This document shows positions 1 through 8,169 of a DNA stretch of 64,000 bases, in pieces. The translations under genes were made by a program, and so were the position numbers. Where the stretch lies: the NCBI RefSeq assembly GCF_900142665.1, contig NZ_FRBR01000003.1:124001-188000 (forward strand), written 5' to 3'. How positions within the stretch are numbered: position 1 is the stretch's first letter; the number at the start of each line of letters is the position of its first letter. This DNA is from Roseovarius pacificus (lineage in GTDB: Bacteria; Pseudomonadota; Alphaproteobacteria; Rhodobacterales; Rhodobacteraceae). Below the pieces are notes generated by a model. That model was not told where the DNA came from. It worked only from the letters and a program-made list of their open reading frames with translations, and did not search any database.

Positions 1-139
1 GTGCAGGACCTCGAACAAGGCTGATCGAAAGCCCGCGCCGGGGCGCAGCTAAGAGGGTGACAGCCCCCCGGATATGCGCTATCCAATCCCGGACTTTTCA
101 GGATGACGCCGAGCGCGCGAACACGAGGAAACGGACAAC

Positions 140-274
140 ATGGCTGACCACAAGCATGGCGAAATGAATATCGACGTTCAGGAAAAAACCTTTAACGGCT
201 TTGTCAAAGCCGTGACATGGTCGTCTGTTGTCATCCTTTTCGTTCTGGTCTTCATCGCGCTGGTGAACGGCTGA
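140..274 (+). CDS. aa3-type cytochrome c oxidase subunit IV
   Basis: A 44-residue protein too short for usual ORF cut-offs. It has a short charged N-terminus (MADHKHGEMNIDVQEKTF) followed by one transmembrane helix at about residues 25-42 and ends in LVNG. This matches the small bacterial aa3 oxidase subunit IV of Rhodobacteraceae, a single-helix accessory subunit of the terminal oxidase in the cytoplasmic membrane. The ATG is preceded by a purine-rich GAGGAAACGG. No other oxidase gene is nearby, which is usual for this subunit. The call rests on size, topology and motif; the exact role of the subunit in the complex is not evident from sequence. Confidence 0.85.
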   Translation: MADHKHGEMNIDVQEKTFNGFVKAVTWSSVVILFVLVFIALVNG

Positions 275-316
275 ACGAACTTCGGTTCGTCCATCTTGGA
301 CTAAAGGGGTGCAGGC

Positions 317-982
317 ATGCGTGGTTGGGTTCTGGCGCTGTGCGCTGTCGTTTCTCTGGCCGGGTGCACCGGCCAATCCGTCTGGGCCCCGGACGACGCG
401 GTGCAACGCGCCGCCTATCGCCATGACGGGCCCACGCGCCTGACGCTCTACACCATGATCAACAACAGGACGGGCGCGGGCGCGCATTCCTCGCTGATGA
501 TCAACGGCTCGCAGCGGGTGATCTTCGATCCCGCCGGGTCTTTCAAACACGAAACCCTGCCCGAGCGAAACGACGTGGTCTATGGCATCACGCCTCCGGT
601 CGAGGATGTCTATACCCGCTACCACGCGCGCGAGAGCTATCACGTTCAGGTGCAGAAACTGGACGTGTCGCCGCAAACGGCGGAACGGGTGATGCAACTG
701 GCGCAATCCTATGGCGCGGTGCCCCCGGCGCAATGCGCGCGGTCGACCTCGACGATCCTGTCGCAGGTGTTCCCGCAGAACGTCTCGGCCACGTGGTCGC
801 CGGTCAAGCTGGCCGAACAGTTCGCCACATTGCCTAACGTGAGCGAACAGCACCTGCGCGAATATGACAGCGACGACAATTCCAAAGTCCTCGAGGAATG
901 GGACCCGACCCGCTACGCGCAAAACCGCAAGGCCGCCGCCGAACAGGACACCGCCGTCGCCAAACAGGCGACCGACGGCTGA
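317..982 (+). CDS. putative lipoprotein, possible papain-like fold
   Basis: A 221-residue protein with a lipoprotein signal peptide: MRG, a hydrophobic core, and lipobox LAGC with the modifiable Cys at residue 17. The start is favoured because it gives this signal directly and is preceded by AAAGGGGTG. The body contains GAHSSLMI at about residues 56-63 and PAQCARST at about 137-144. The order His then Cys is reminiscent of circularly permuted NlpC/P60-like (YiiX/YaeF type) cysteine hydrolases, but this is a by-eye inference. The C-terminal 30 residues are charged and probably disordered. It follows the oxidase subunit gene by 42 bases and could be cotranscribed. Function unknown. Confidence 0.7.
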   Translation: MRGWVLALCAVVSLAGCTGQSVWAPDDAVQRAAYRHDGPTRLTLYTMINNRTGAGAHSSLMINGSQRVIFDPAGSFKHETLPERNDVVYGITPPVEDVYTRYHARESYHVQVQKLDVSPQTAERVMQLAQSYGAVPPAQCARSTSTILSQVFPQNVSATWSPVKLAEQFATLPNVSEQHLREYDSDDNSKVLEEWDPTRYAQNRKAAAEQDTAVAKQATDG

Positions 983-1260
983 TCCTGTCCCGGTCCCCCG
1001 TTTTCTGAAATCACGAACGCTTGCGGATCGTCAGCGTTCCGGTTTGCGCTTGATCCACCCCCATGGCGCGGTGAAACGTGACATATGGATTTCAGTTTTA
1101 CCGGGGATGGAACGCCAGCAGCTCACGCCGGGACTGCAAGTGGAGAAGCCTGCGCGGTGTGGTAAATGGCGGTTGTGAGCCTGTTCTGTTGAAAAACTTG
1201 GGTTTTTTTGAGTGTTGAGTGCTGATTCACTTTCCGCGAGGCAAGCGGAGGTGCGTGGCA

Positions 1261-1461
1261 ATGATGGGACCACAGCAGGAAGCGCAGGGCGCGTTGTTCT
1301 ACGAGTTCTCGGTCGAGGGCCACGGCAGGATCACGTGCTTCGGGCGATAGATCGGTTCGTCGACCTGTCTGGCATCCGACGGCACCTGGCCCCTTTCTAC
1401 AGTTCGACCGGCAGGCCGTCGGTTGATCCGGCATTGATGATCCGGATGCTCCTGGTCTGTT
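1261..1461 (+). pseudogene. IS1182-type transposase remnant
   Basis: The reading frame opens with MMGPQQEAQGALFYEFSVEGH, stops, and continues one frame away as DHVLRAIDRFVDLSGIRRHL, then GRPSVDPALMIRMLLV. Together these are the N-terminal 65 or so residues of IS1182-family (IS5-like, DDE) transposases. A frameshift lies near 1318-1325 and the gene breaks off at 1458-1461, so only about an eighth of a normal transposase is left. A TGTTCTGTTGAAAAAC stretch at 1182-1197 resembles the terminal region of such elements. The remnant cannot be active. Confidence 0.75.
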
Positions 1462-1463
1462 AA

Positions 1464-1916
1464 GCTAGAAGGTTGGGCTGGCATCAGCGGAATATGTGTC
1501 TCGAAAGAGGAACTGCTTGATGAATTGGGGGGACCACCACTGCCAGGGCCCGGCAGTCAAGAACTCTGTAAGTACCTACGGATCAACTGCATGACGACCC
1601 CATGGCTGGTTTCAAACGGGATTGGTGAGCCATCGGGTCGCCCTGAACGGCGTGTCGCATGGCTTTCTGACAGCCGCTGCAAAACCGAGGTCGCTTTGCA
1701 TCCGGGCAGGAAGCGACCGTTCACTGCGACGGGGATCGTTGGGTTTATATGAGGTGCCTTTCGGCTGTCTGTGCAATTGGCGCGCTTGAAGCATGCGCTG
1801 CTCCACGGGTCGTCGGCATGAAACACGCGGCCAGTTTCCGTGACACACCCATACCGCCTCAGTTGGCACCGGGGCAATGAATGCCAGGCACATCGCCCCG
1901 GTGGCCGCACAGTCGC
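1464..1916. other. non-coding stretch after IS remnant
   Basis: No convincing gene on either strand. Short open frames exist but show no recognisable domain or good ribosome binding site. An imperfect hairpin with arms GGTCGCTT (1689-1696) and AAGCGACC (1711-1718) is present. Given the adjacent transposase fragment this is probably decayed mobile DNA. Confidence 0.4.
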
Positions 1917-2573
1917 TCAGGCGGCGGTCAGGACACCGCGTTCGATCTGAAGCGTTTCGTCGGCGATTTCATCGAGCAGCTTGGGAGAGGATTCGGTGAC
2001 AAGCAGCGCGATGTCCGGGCGGTGTTCGCGCAGTTTCGACAGCGTGCGCGCATATTCCAAAGCCAGCGCTGGGGCGAGGCCCTGAAACGGTTCGTCCAGG
2101 AACAAAACCTTGTCGGCGACCATCAGCGCCCGCCCAAGCGCCACCATCTTGCCTTGCCCCCCGGAAACGCCGCCGCCGGGCCGCTGGCGCAGCTTCCGAA
2201 GCTCGGGCAGAAGCTCGTAAACTTCTTCAAGTCTCCTTTTGCGTTCGCCTGCGGACATATTCAGCGCCAGCGCCGGCAGCAGGATGTTATCCTCGATGGA
2301 GAACTCCCCGATAAGCCGGCGGTCCTCGGGCGAATAGCCGATCCCGAGTTCCGCACGCGCATGGCTGGGCAGGTCATGAACCGGCTTGCCATCCAGATAG
2401 ATCGAGCCCTTCTGACGCAGTAACAGACCCATGATTGCACGCAGGGTCGTCGTCTTGCCCGCCCCGTTGCGCCCGATCAATACGGTGCAGACTCCCGCCC
2501 GCAGGCTGAACCCCAACTCTCGCAGAACCTGCACGCCCGCGATCTCGACCGAAAGTTCCTTGACTTCAAGCAT
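1917..2573 (-). CDS. LivF-type ABC transporter ATPase
   Basis: A 218-residue ATP-binding subunit of a branched-chain-amino-acid-type (HAAT) importer; it hydrolyses ATP at the cytoplasmic face to drive uptake. Walker A is GRNGAGKT at about residues 34-41, the ABC signature is VSGGQGKM at about 136-143, and Walker B is VLFLDEP at about 155-161. Length and the GRNGAGKTT motif fit LivF rather than LivG. It is the last gene of a five-gene operon and its ATG overlaps the stop of the preceding livG-type gene. HAAT importers of this kind also carry amides, urea and aromatic acids, and the neighbouring amidase and monooxygenase suggest such a substrate rather than leucine. Confidence 0.85.
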   Translation of the reverse strand: MLEVKELSVEIAGVQVLRELGFSLRAGVCTVLIGRNGAGKTTTLRAIMGLLLRQKGSIYLDGKPVHDLPSHARAELGIGYSPEDRRLIGEFSIEDNILLPALALNMSAGERKRRLEEVYELLPELRKLRQRPGGGVSGGQGKMVALGRALMVADKVLFLDEPFQGLAPALALEYARTLSKLREHRPDIALLVTESSPKLLDEIADETLQIERGVLTAA

Positions 2574-3316
2574 TACAGTGCCCCCACCACACTTTTCAGG
2601 ACGCGCGGGTCTTTCATGACCGTGTCCGGGCGACCCTCGGCCATGACCTGGCCGGAATCCCAGACCACGACGCGGTCGGCATATTTTTCCACGATTTCCA
2701 TGTCGTGTTCGACAAAGAGCGCGGTGATATTCTGCGCTCGCATCGCCTTCATAAGGGTATCCATGAGCGGAAAACGCTCAAGCGCGGAAACCCCGCTGGT
2801 CGGTTCGTCGAGCAAAAGAAGCCTGGGGCGCAGGGCCATTGCCACGGTCACATCCGCAAGCTTCCTGAGCCCCTCGGGCAACGTACCGGCAATCGTCTTG
2901 GCGTGCTCTTCGAGGCCCAGCAATTCGAGAAGTTCCATGGCCTCCTCGACATAGGCGGGGCGATTGAGCGGGGTCAGCGCCTCCCAGATGTTGCGATGCG
3001 CGGCAAGGGCCAGCATCACGTTCTCGATGACCGTATGATCAGTAAAGAGTTGCGGAATCTGGAAGGCCCGCGCGATCCCTTTGCGCGCGATCAGGCGCGG
3101 GGCCATGGCCGTGATTTTGCGATCTTCCAGCCAGACCGTGCCGGAACTCGGCCGCAGATATCCGGTGCAAAGATTGAGAAACGTCGTCTTGCCCGACCCG
3201 TTCGGCCCGATGATGGCCACGAACTCGCCCTCATGAATGGTGAGGTTGACACCATCCGCCGCCTTAACGCCCCCGAAGCTCACTTCGAGACCTTCTGCTT
3301 TCAGCAATGGTTTCAT
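2573..3316 (-). CDS. LivG-type ABC transporter ATPase
   Basis: The second ATPase of the HAAT importer, 247 residues starting MKPLLKAEGLEVSFGG. Walker A is GPNGSGKT at about residues 35-42 and Walker B is LLLLDEPTSG near 165-175; the C-terminal AEGRPDTVMKDPRVLKSV is typical of LivG. The open frame runs further upstream, but that extension lies inside the livM-type gene and is not protein-like. The chosen ATG overlaps the livM-type stop codon (ATGA), as expected for translational coupling. It should dimerise with the LivF-type subunit to energise the two permeases. Confidence 0.88.
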   Translation of the reverse strand: MKPLLKAEGLEVSFGGVKAADGVNLTIHEGEFVAIIGPNGSGKTTFLNLCTGYLRPSSGTVWLEDRKITAMAPRLIARKGIARAFQIPQLFTDHTVIENVMLALAAHRNIWEALTPLNRPAYVEEAMELLELLGLEEHAKTIAGTLPEGLRKLADVTVAMALRPRLLLLDEPTSGVSALERFPLMDTLMKAMRAQNITALFVEHDMEIVEKYADRVVVWDSGQVMAEGRPDTVMKDPRVLKSVVGAL

Positions 3317-4272
3317 CACAGTTTCGGCTCCCCTTGGTGGTCCTTGATGCCGGACAGCTTTTCGACAAGCCCAAAGAGGCCACGCGGCAGGAAGAAGATC
3401 ACGACAAGCAGGGTGATCCCGACGATCATGTTCCAGGCCTCGGCAAAGTATCCGACCGCCGCCGTGTGAACGACCTCGAGAAAGATCGAGCCCAGCAAAG
3501 GCCCTGCAATCCCGGCGATCCCGCCCAGAACGGCGGTCAGAACGAAGTGGCCGCTTTCCGTCCAGAAGGCGTATTCCGGCAGGACGTGCCCGATCGACGT
3601 GGCGGCGATGGCCCCGCCCAGACCGGCAAGCGCAGCGGAAATGCCATATCCGACAAGAAGCGCCGACCATGCCGATACGCCAAGGTATTCAAGGCGAACC
3701 TCATTGGTGTGCACCGCCGACAACGCATGGCCGAGCGGGCTGTGTAGATACCGATGGACGAAGACCCCGACCACGACCACCAGCACCAAGGCGAGGTAAT
3801 AGAGCAGGTTGTCGAAGGCAGCCTTGTCGAGCACTGCGCCGAATACTGTCGGGACAGGAACGCCGATCCCGTCAGTACCGCCGGTGATGCCATAAAACTT
3901 GGACACCAGCGAATAGGCGACCATCGAAACGGCCAGATTGAGCATCGCGAAAAAGATCGCCCGGTAGCGGACGAGGAACATGCCGACGATCAGACCGACG
4001 ACCGTGGCCAGGACAGTCGAAAGCAGAAGGATCAGCAAGATATCGGTCACCCCCAGCCGCGTGGCGAGGAAAGCCGCGCCATAGGCGCCAGCGGCGAAGA
4101 ACATCGCGTGTCCCAGGGAAATCAGGCCGGCCCGCAGAAGCAGCGCGACACCGAGCGCCGCGAACCCCTTGGCCATCGCAATGGTCAGAACGAACTGGAT
4201 GGACGGGAACACCAGCGGCGCAAGCACCATGGCGACGAGACCGGTGGCGAGAATGATGTGAAATCTGGTCAT
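3316..4272 (-). CDS. LivM-type ABC transporter permease
   Basis: A 318-residue inner-membrane permease with about eight to nine hydrophobic helices. It has the family segments ALLLRAGLISLGHAMFF near residue 45 and a cytoplasmic coupling stretch around SALLVGYGISAALAGLGGAI near 210-230. It pairs with the LivH-type permease encoded just upstream to form the translocation pore. The start codon directly abuts the livH stop (TGATG arrangement at 4270-4274). Function is assigned by family; the substrate is open. Confidence 0.88.
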   Translation of the reverse strand: MTRFHIILATGLVAMVLAPLVFPSIQFVLTIAMAKGFAALGVALLLRAGLISLGHAMFFAAGAYGAAFLATRLGVTDILLILLLSTVLATVVGLIVGMFLVRYRAIFFAMLNLAVSMVAYSLVSKFYGITGGTDGIGVPVPTVFGAVLDKAAFDNLLYYLALVLVVVVGVFVHRYLHSPLGHALSAVHTNEVRLEYLGVSAWSALLVGYGISAALAGLGGAIAATSIGHVLPEYAFWTESGHFVLTAVLGGIAGIAGPLLGSIFLEVVHTAAVGYFAEAWNMIVGITLLVVIFFLPRGLFGLVEKLSGIKDHQGEPKL

Positions 4273-5171
4273 CAGATCCTCCGCGTCGCGCCGCTGCCGA
4301 ACAGCCCGTAGGGCCGCACGATCAAAACGACGAGCATGACAAGATAGGGCGCAACCGCATCGAGCGCGGGCGCGAAATAGATCGCCAGCACCTTGGCCAT
4401 GGCGACGATGATCGACGCAAGCGCAGCACCTTCGACCTGCCCGAGTCCGCCGACGGCTGCCACGGCGAAGGCAAGTACCATCGTTTCCGCCCCGAGACCG
4501 GGCGACACTCCCGATGTCGGCGTCGCAAGGGCACCGCCCAGCGCCGCCAGGAAGACACCGATGGTAAACGCGATCACGAACATCTTGCCCGTGTCGATCC
4601 CCATCGCCTGCGACACCTCGCGGTCGGCAACGACCGCCGCAAGCAGCTTGCCGGTGCGCGAATAAGCGATGAACACCTTGAGGGCGATCAGCACGACAAT
4701 GGCGAGCGCGATCAGCAGAAGCTGGTAGTTGAGGTACACAATCCCGCCGATCTGGCTGATCCCCAGCAGCGACATCGGCGTGTCCTGGTAGACGGACTGC
4801 ACGCCAAACACCATGCGCTGTAGGTCTTCGAGAATGAGAAACAAGCCGAATGTCACCAGAACCTGCACGGCTTCGCTTTTGTCATAGGTCCAGCGCACAA
4901 GCGTTTTCTCGATCAACGGACCGAACAGCAGCGCCACGAAGGCCGCAGAGAGAAGCAGCGCCGGGAAGGTGAGCCATTCGGGCAGGCCTGCGGCGACGAT
5001 CCACAAGCCGACGCTGGCCGCCACATAGGCACCGATGGAATACAAGCTCCCGTGGGCGACATTCAGGATGCGCAGGACGCTGAACACCAGGGTCAGCCCG
5101 ACCGCCACGAAAAAGATGAGCGCGGCATTGGCAAGGGCGTCGACTAGCAGGGGGATTATTGTTTGTAGCAT
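4272..5171 (-). CDS. LivH-type ABC transporter permease
   Basis: A 299-residue polytopic permease. It contains the LivH hallmark LTLVFSVLRILNVAHGSLYS at about residues 27-46 and a C-terminal GGLGQVEGAALASIIVA segment. It is the second gene of the importer operon, 84 bases after the binding-protein gene, and forms the transmembrane heterodimer with the LivM-type subunit. Confidence 0.88.
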   Translation of the reverse strand: MLQTIIPLLVDALANAALIFFVAVGLTLVFSVLRILNVAHGSLYSIGAYVAASVGLWIVAAGLPEWLTFPALLLSAAFVALLFGPLIEKTLVRWTYDKSEAVQVLVTFGLFLILEDLQRMVFGVQSVYQDTPMSLLGISQIGGIVYLNYQLLLIALAIVVLIALKVFIAYSRTGKLLAAVVADREVSQAMGIDTGKMFVIAFTIGVFLAALGGALATPTSGVSPGLGAETMVLAFAVAAVGGLGQVEGAALASIIVAMAKVLAIYFAPALDAVAPYLVMLVVLIVRPYGLFGSGATRRI

Positions 5172-5255
5172 TCTTTTTACCTCAACTCGGGTAAATTCTG
5201 GCCGCAGGCGCAGACCCCGCAGCCTGCGCCACGGGGCCCGCTTCCATAAGTCGGC

Positions 5256-6548
5256 TTACTTGTAGCTGCCGGGGTCCGGCAGTTCATCGAAGATCGACGG
5301 GGACAGCGTGCCGATCCAGCCAAGCGGATCTTCCCCGAGCGGCGGCAGCAATGCCGCCCCGTCATAGCGCACCATGTTGCCCAGCACCGGATAGTCGATA
5401 CCTTCGACCATCGTTGTCGTTCCGACGATCTGATCCACGATGCCGTCGTTATCCTCGCGGAAGCTCATTTCACCGGTCAGCGTTTCGATGCTGAGACCTT
5501 CCAGCGCGCCCGCCACCTGTTCATGCGTGGGCCAGGTGCCCCCGGTGGTTTCCAGCGCCTTTTCATAGGCGGCCTTCATGACGAGAAACGCATTGGCCAT
5601 CTTCACCGCCGGAAAGACCGGGTCTTCTCCGAATTTCGCGTTATAGGTTGCGGCGAATTCACCGGCTTGCCCGATTTGTTCCGCATCCGGCGATCGCCAC
5701 CAACCGTCACCAAGGACACCGACTATGACGCCTTCGGGCAGGTTGGATCGCTGAAGCACGGTTTCACCAAGCGCCAGAACCGTCTTGCTCTGGGCGAAAA
5801 TCCCGCGTGGTTGCGCCTGACGGATGAAGTTCTCGAGGTCGCCACCCCAGAGGTTCGAAAAGATCACGTCGGGGCGGGCCGCCGCCAGGCGCGAAATCTC
5901 GGTTTGATAGCTCGACGATCCCAGCTTGGGAAACAGTTCCGCCACCACTTCGGTTTCCGGCTTCACCGCCTTGAGCGTCGCCTTGACGATCTCGGCAGCG
6001 TCATGGCCGAAGGAATAATCCGGGTTGATGATCGCCACACGCTTCACATCCGGGTTTTCATCGAGGAAATACAGCGTATAGGCCATGAACTCGGCAATGG
6101 TGTTGCCGTTCGGGCGATAGAAATAGTCGTGGCTTTCCTTGAAAAGCTGGTGCGTGTCGCAGTTCCAGCCCACCGTCGGCATCTGCAACTGGTCCGCAAT
6201 CGGCGCAAGCGCCAGACAATTGCCGGAGGACAGCGCCGCGATCATGAAATCCGCCTCACCCTCGGCCAGACGCCGATATTCCGAGATCACGCCTTCCGCC
6301 CCTTGTGCTTCGTCCACGAAAGTGGCCGAGACCGGCACGCCGCCGATTCCGCCATCGGCATTGATCTGTTCGATCATGATCTCTGCGCCTTGCCGACCGG
6401 GCATGCCATAAGCGGCGGCAGGCCCCGACAGGAAGGTGAAGACGCCGATATCGAGACTTTCCGGCTTGTCCTGCGCCATCGCGGATGTCGCCAGCGTTGT
6501 CAGAGCGGTGGCCGCAACGGCCAGGGCTTTCAGTCTGAAGTGTTGCAT
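5256..6548 (-). CDS. periplasmic substrate-binding protein, HAAT/LivK-like
   Basis: A 430-residue exported binding protein. The signal peptide MQHFRLKALAVAATALTTLA is followed by the cleavage region SAMA-QDKP, and the mature domain begins with SLDIGVFTFLSGPAAAYGMP as in type I periplasmic binding proteins of the LivK/amide-urea group. The open frame runs about 70 codons further upstream, but this ATG yields the signal peptide and has a purine-rich site before it. It is first in the importer operon, and the palindrome at 6643-6656 sits 95 bases upstream. It captures the solute in the periplasm; the ligand cannot be predicted. Confidence 0.85.
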   Translation of the reverse strand: MQHFRLKALAVAATALTTLATSAMAQDKPESLDIGVFTFLSGPAAAYGMPGRQGAEIMIEQINADGGIGGVPVSATFVDEAQGAEGVISEYRRLAEGEADFMIAALSSGNCLALAPIADQLQMPTVGWNCDTHQLFKESHDYFYRPNGNTIAEFMAYTLYFLDENPDVKRVAIINPDYSFGHDAAEIVKATLKAVKPETEVVAELFPKLGSSSYQTEISRLAAARPDVIFSNLWGGDLENFIRQAQPRGIFAQSKTVLALGETVLQRSNLPEGVIVGVLGDGWWRSPDAEQIGQAGEFAATYNAKFGEDPVFPAVKMANAFLVMKAAYEKALETTGGTWPTHEQVAGALEGLSIETLTGEMSFREDNDGIVDQIVGTTTMVEGIDYPVLGNMVRYDGAALLPPLGEDPLGWIGTLSPSIFDELPDPGSYK

Positions 6549-6642
6549 TTGGGTTCCCTGTTCTGCTTTTCGTCTTTGGTTTCGCCGCGCTTTCTTCGAG
6601 GAGCCGACTGGATCAGCCCGGCGAGCTCCAAATAAAAACGCT

Positions 6643-6656
6643 TGTGATATATCACA
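6643..6656. promoter_or_regulatory. palindromic operator, site 1
   Basis: Perfect 14-base palindrome TGTGATATATCACA in the 224-base gap between the divergent importer operon and the DUF2848 gene. The wider match CTTGTGATATAT[C/T]ACATA recurs at 12484-12497 in front of the MarR-family gene. The recurrence and the promoter position support a shared repressor site, most simply for that MarR protein; the GntR protein encoded at 7492-8169 is the alternative. Confidence 0.65.
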
Positions 6657-6772
6657 TAATGATTGTAAAACTGATCCTGTCAAGACGGATTCCGAACCGA
6701 CCGGGTCAAAGCGCCCAAAATCGAGCCCGGCGTCCGAAAATCCATCAACCTGCAAAGGAAAAGGAACTCTCC

Positions 6773-7456
6773 ATGACGATTTCTTTGAATATCGTTTCCA
6801 ACGGTGCCGAGGCTTCGCTGACCCTTGATGCGAATCAACTGGTCATCGCCGGATGGGCCGGGCGCGACAAAGCCGCGATGGAACATCACATCCGTGAACT
6901 CGAAGAGCTCGGGGTTCCTCGCCCCAAGGAAACGCCGACATTCTACCGTGTTGCGTCAAGCCGCCTGACAACCGATCCGGCGATCCAGGCATCGGGCGAT
7001 GCATCGAGCGGCGAGGTCGAACCCGTGATCGTTGCCAGCGGCGGCAAGCTTTTTGTCGGCATCGGCTCGGACCATACCGACCGTCAGCTCGAAACCCATG
7101 GCGTGGCCTTCTCGAAACAGATTTGCGACAAACCGGTTTCGACCACTCTTTGGCCTTACGAAGAAGTGGTCGATCACTGGGACCAGCTGATCATGCGCAG
7201 CTACATCGTTGAAGACGGCAAATCCGTGCTTTATCAGGAAGGCACGCTTGACGGTCTGCTGCACCCCGAAGACACCATGGCCAGGCTGACCGGCGAAACC
7301 CCGCTCGAAGATGGCACCGTTCTGTTCTGCGGCACGGTTCCGGCGCTCGGGGGAATTCGCCCGGCCCCGCGTTTCATGGCGGAATTGGTGGACCCTGTCC
7401 TTTCCCGCAAGATATCGCTACGCTATGATATCGAAGTCCTCCCCGTTGCCGGTTGA
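6773..7456 (+). CDS. DUF2848 family protein
   Basis: A 227-residue cytoplasmic protein starting MTISLNIVSNGAEASLTLD. The core LFVGIGSDHTDRQLETHGVA at about residues 99-118, followed by SKQICDKP and the DHWDQLIMRS stretch, identifies the DUF2848 family. The family may be related to fumarylacetoacetate-hydrolase-like folds, but I know of no assigned reaction. The open frame extends upstream to 6644, but this ATG has a strong AAGGAAAAGGAA site and gives the usual family length. It heads a two-gene unit with the GntR regulator and is divergent from the importer. Probably an enzyme acting on an intermediate of the same pathway. Confidence 0.7.
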   Translation: MTISLNIVSNGAEASLTLDANQLVIAGWAGRDKAAMEHHIRELEELGVPRPKETPTFYRVASSRLTTDPAIQASGDASSGEVEPVIVASGGKLFVGIGSDHTDRQLETHGVAFSKQICDKPVSTTLWPYEEVVDHWDQLIMRSYIVEDGKSVLYQEGTLDGLLHPEDTMARLTGETPLEDGTVLFCGTVPALGGIRPAPRFMAELVDPVLSRKISLRYDIEVLPVAG

Positions 7457-7491
7457 GCAGCCCAATTGTTGAATGAATTTCGGTAGACACG

Positions 7492-8169
7492 ATGAACGAC
7501 ATGCACGCTGCCAAAGCCGAGCGGACGAAACGCGTCTCTCTGAAATCACAGGCCTATGAAACCCTGAAACGACGCATTCTCAATTGCGAGCTGAAACCCG
7601 GCGCGGCCGTCACGGTGGCCGACCTCGCAGTCGATCTCGGCATGGGCCGGATGCCGGTTCTTCAGGCTGTCGAGCGGCTCACGCTCGATGGCCTGGTCGA
7701 GGTCATGCCGCGCAAGGGCGTCGTGGTTTCGCCGGTCTCCCTGGACGATCTCGTCGAAATCAACGAGGTTCGCCTGCTGAACGAGGTGCAGGCCGCCCGC
7801 TGGGCCGCCGAGCGGGCGACCAAGACCCAGATTCAGGCGCTGCGCACAAACCTTACACGAATGAAAGAGGCCCTCTCGGCGCGGGACGTGGCGGACATGA
7901 TCGCACTCGACAGTGAATTCCACGCGCTCATCAGCGAAGCCGCCGGGAACTCGATCCTCGCGGAACTGCTTGCCAACCTGCACGACCGGTCACAGCGCTT
8001 CTGGACATTGTCGCTCAAAGTGCCCGGCCACAACGATCTGGTGTGCGAGCAACACGCGGTGATCATCGACGCCATCGCGACAGGCGACCCCGACAAGGCC
8101 GAAACCGCGATCCGCGACCATATCAATGCGTTCCAGTCGAACATCGTAGACGAGGTGCTGCGCCGCTGA
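7492..8169 (+). CDS. GntR-family regulator (FCD subfamily)
   Basis: A 225-residue regulator with an N-terminal winged helix (about residues 15-80; SQAYETLKRRILNCELKPG is the usual first helix) and an all-helical FCD ligand-binding domain (about 85-215) with metal-site-like residues in DSEFHALISEAAG. FCD regulators bind organic acids or catabolic intermediates. It lies 35 bases after the DUF2848 gene and is probably cotranscribed. Its stop codon directly abuts that of the convergent amidase gene, with a TGCGCCG/CGGCGCA hairpin over the junction. Confidence 0.85.
   Translation: MNDMHAAKAERTKRVSLKSQAYETLKRRILNCELKPGAAVTVADLAVDLGMGRMPVLQAVERLTLDGLVEVMPRKGVVVSPVSLDDLVEINEVRLLNEVQAARWAAERATKTQIQALRTNLTRMKEALSARDVADMIALDSEFHALISEAAGNSILAELLANLHDRSQRFWTLSLKVPGHNDLVCEQHAVIIDAIATGDPDKAETAIRDHINAFQSNIVDEVLRR

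Noticed and set aside
1..24. Open frame ending VQDLEQG and a stop at the left edge
   Set aside because: It may be the end of an upstream gene, but seven codons are too few to support a call.
6643..6656. TGTGATATATCACA as a Crp or Fnr site
   Set aside because: The half-site spacing is four, not the six of Crp, and it lacks TTGAT-N4-ATCAA; its exact recurrence upstream of marR fits a pathway regulator better.
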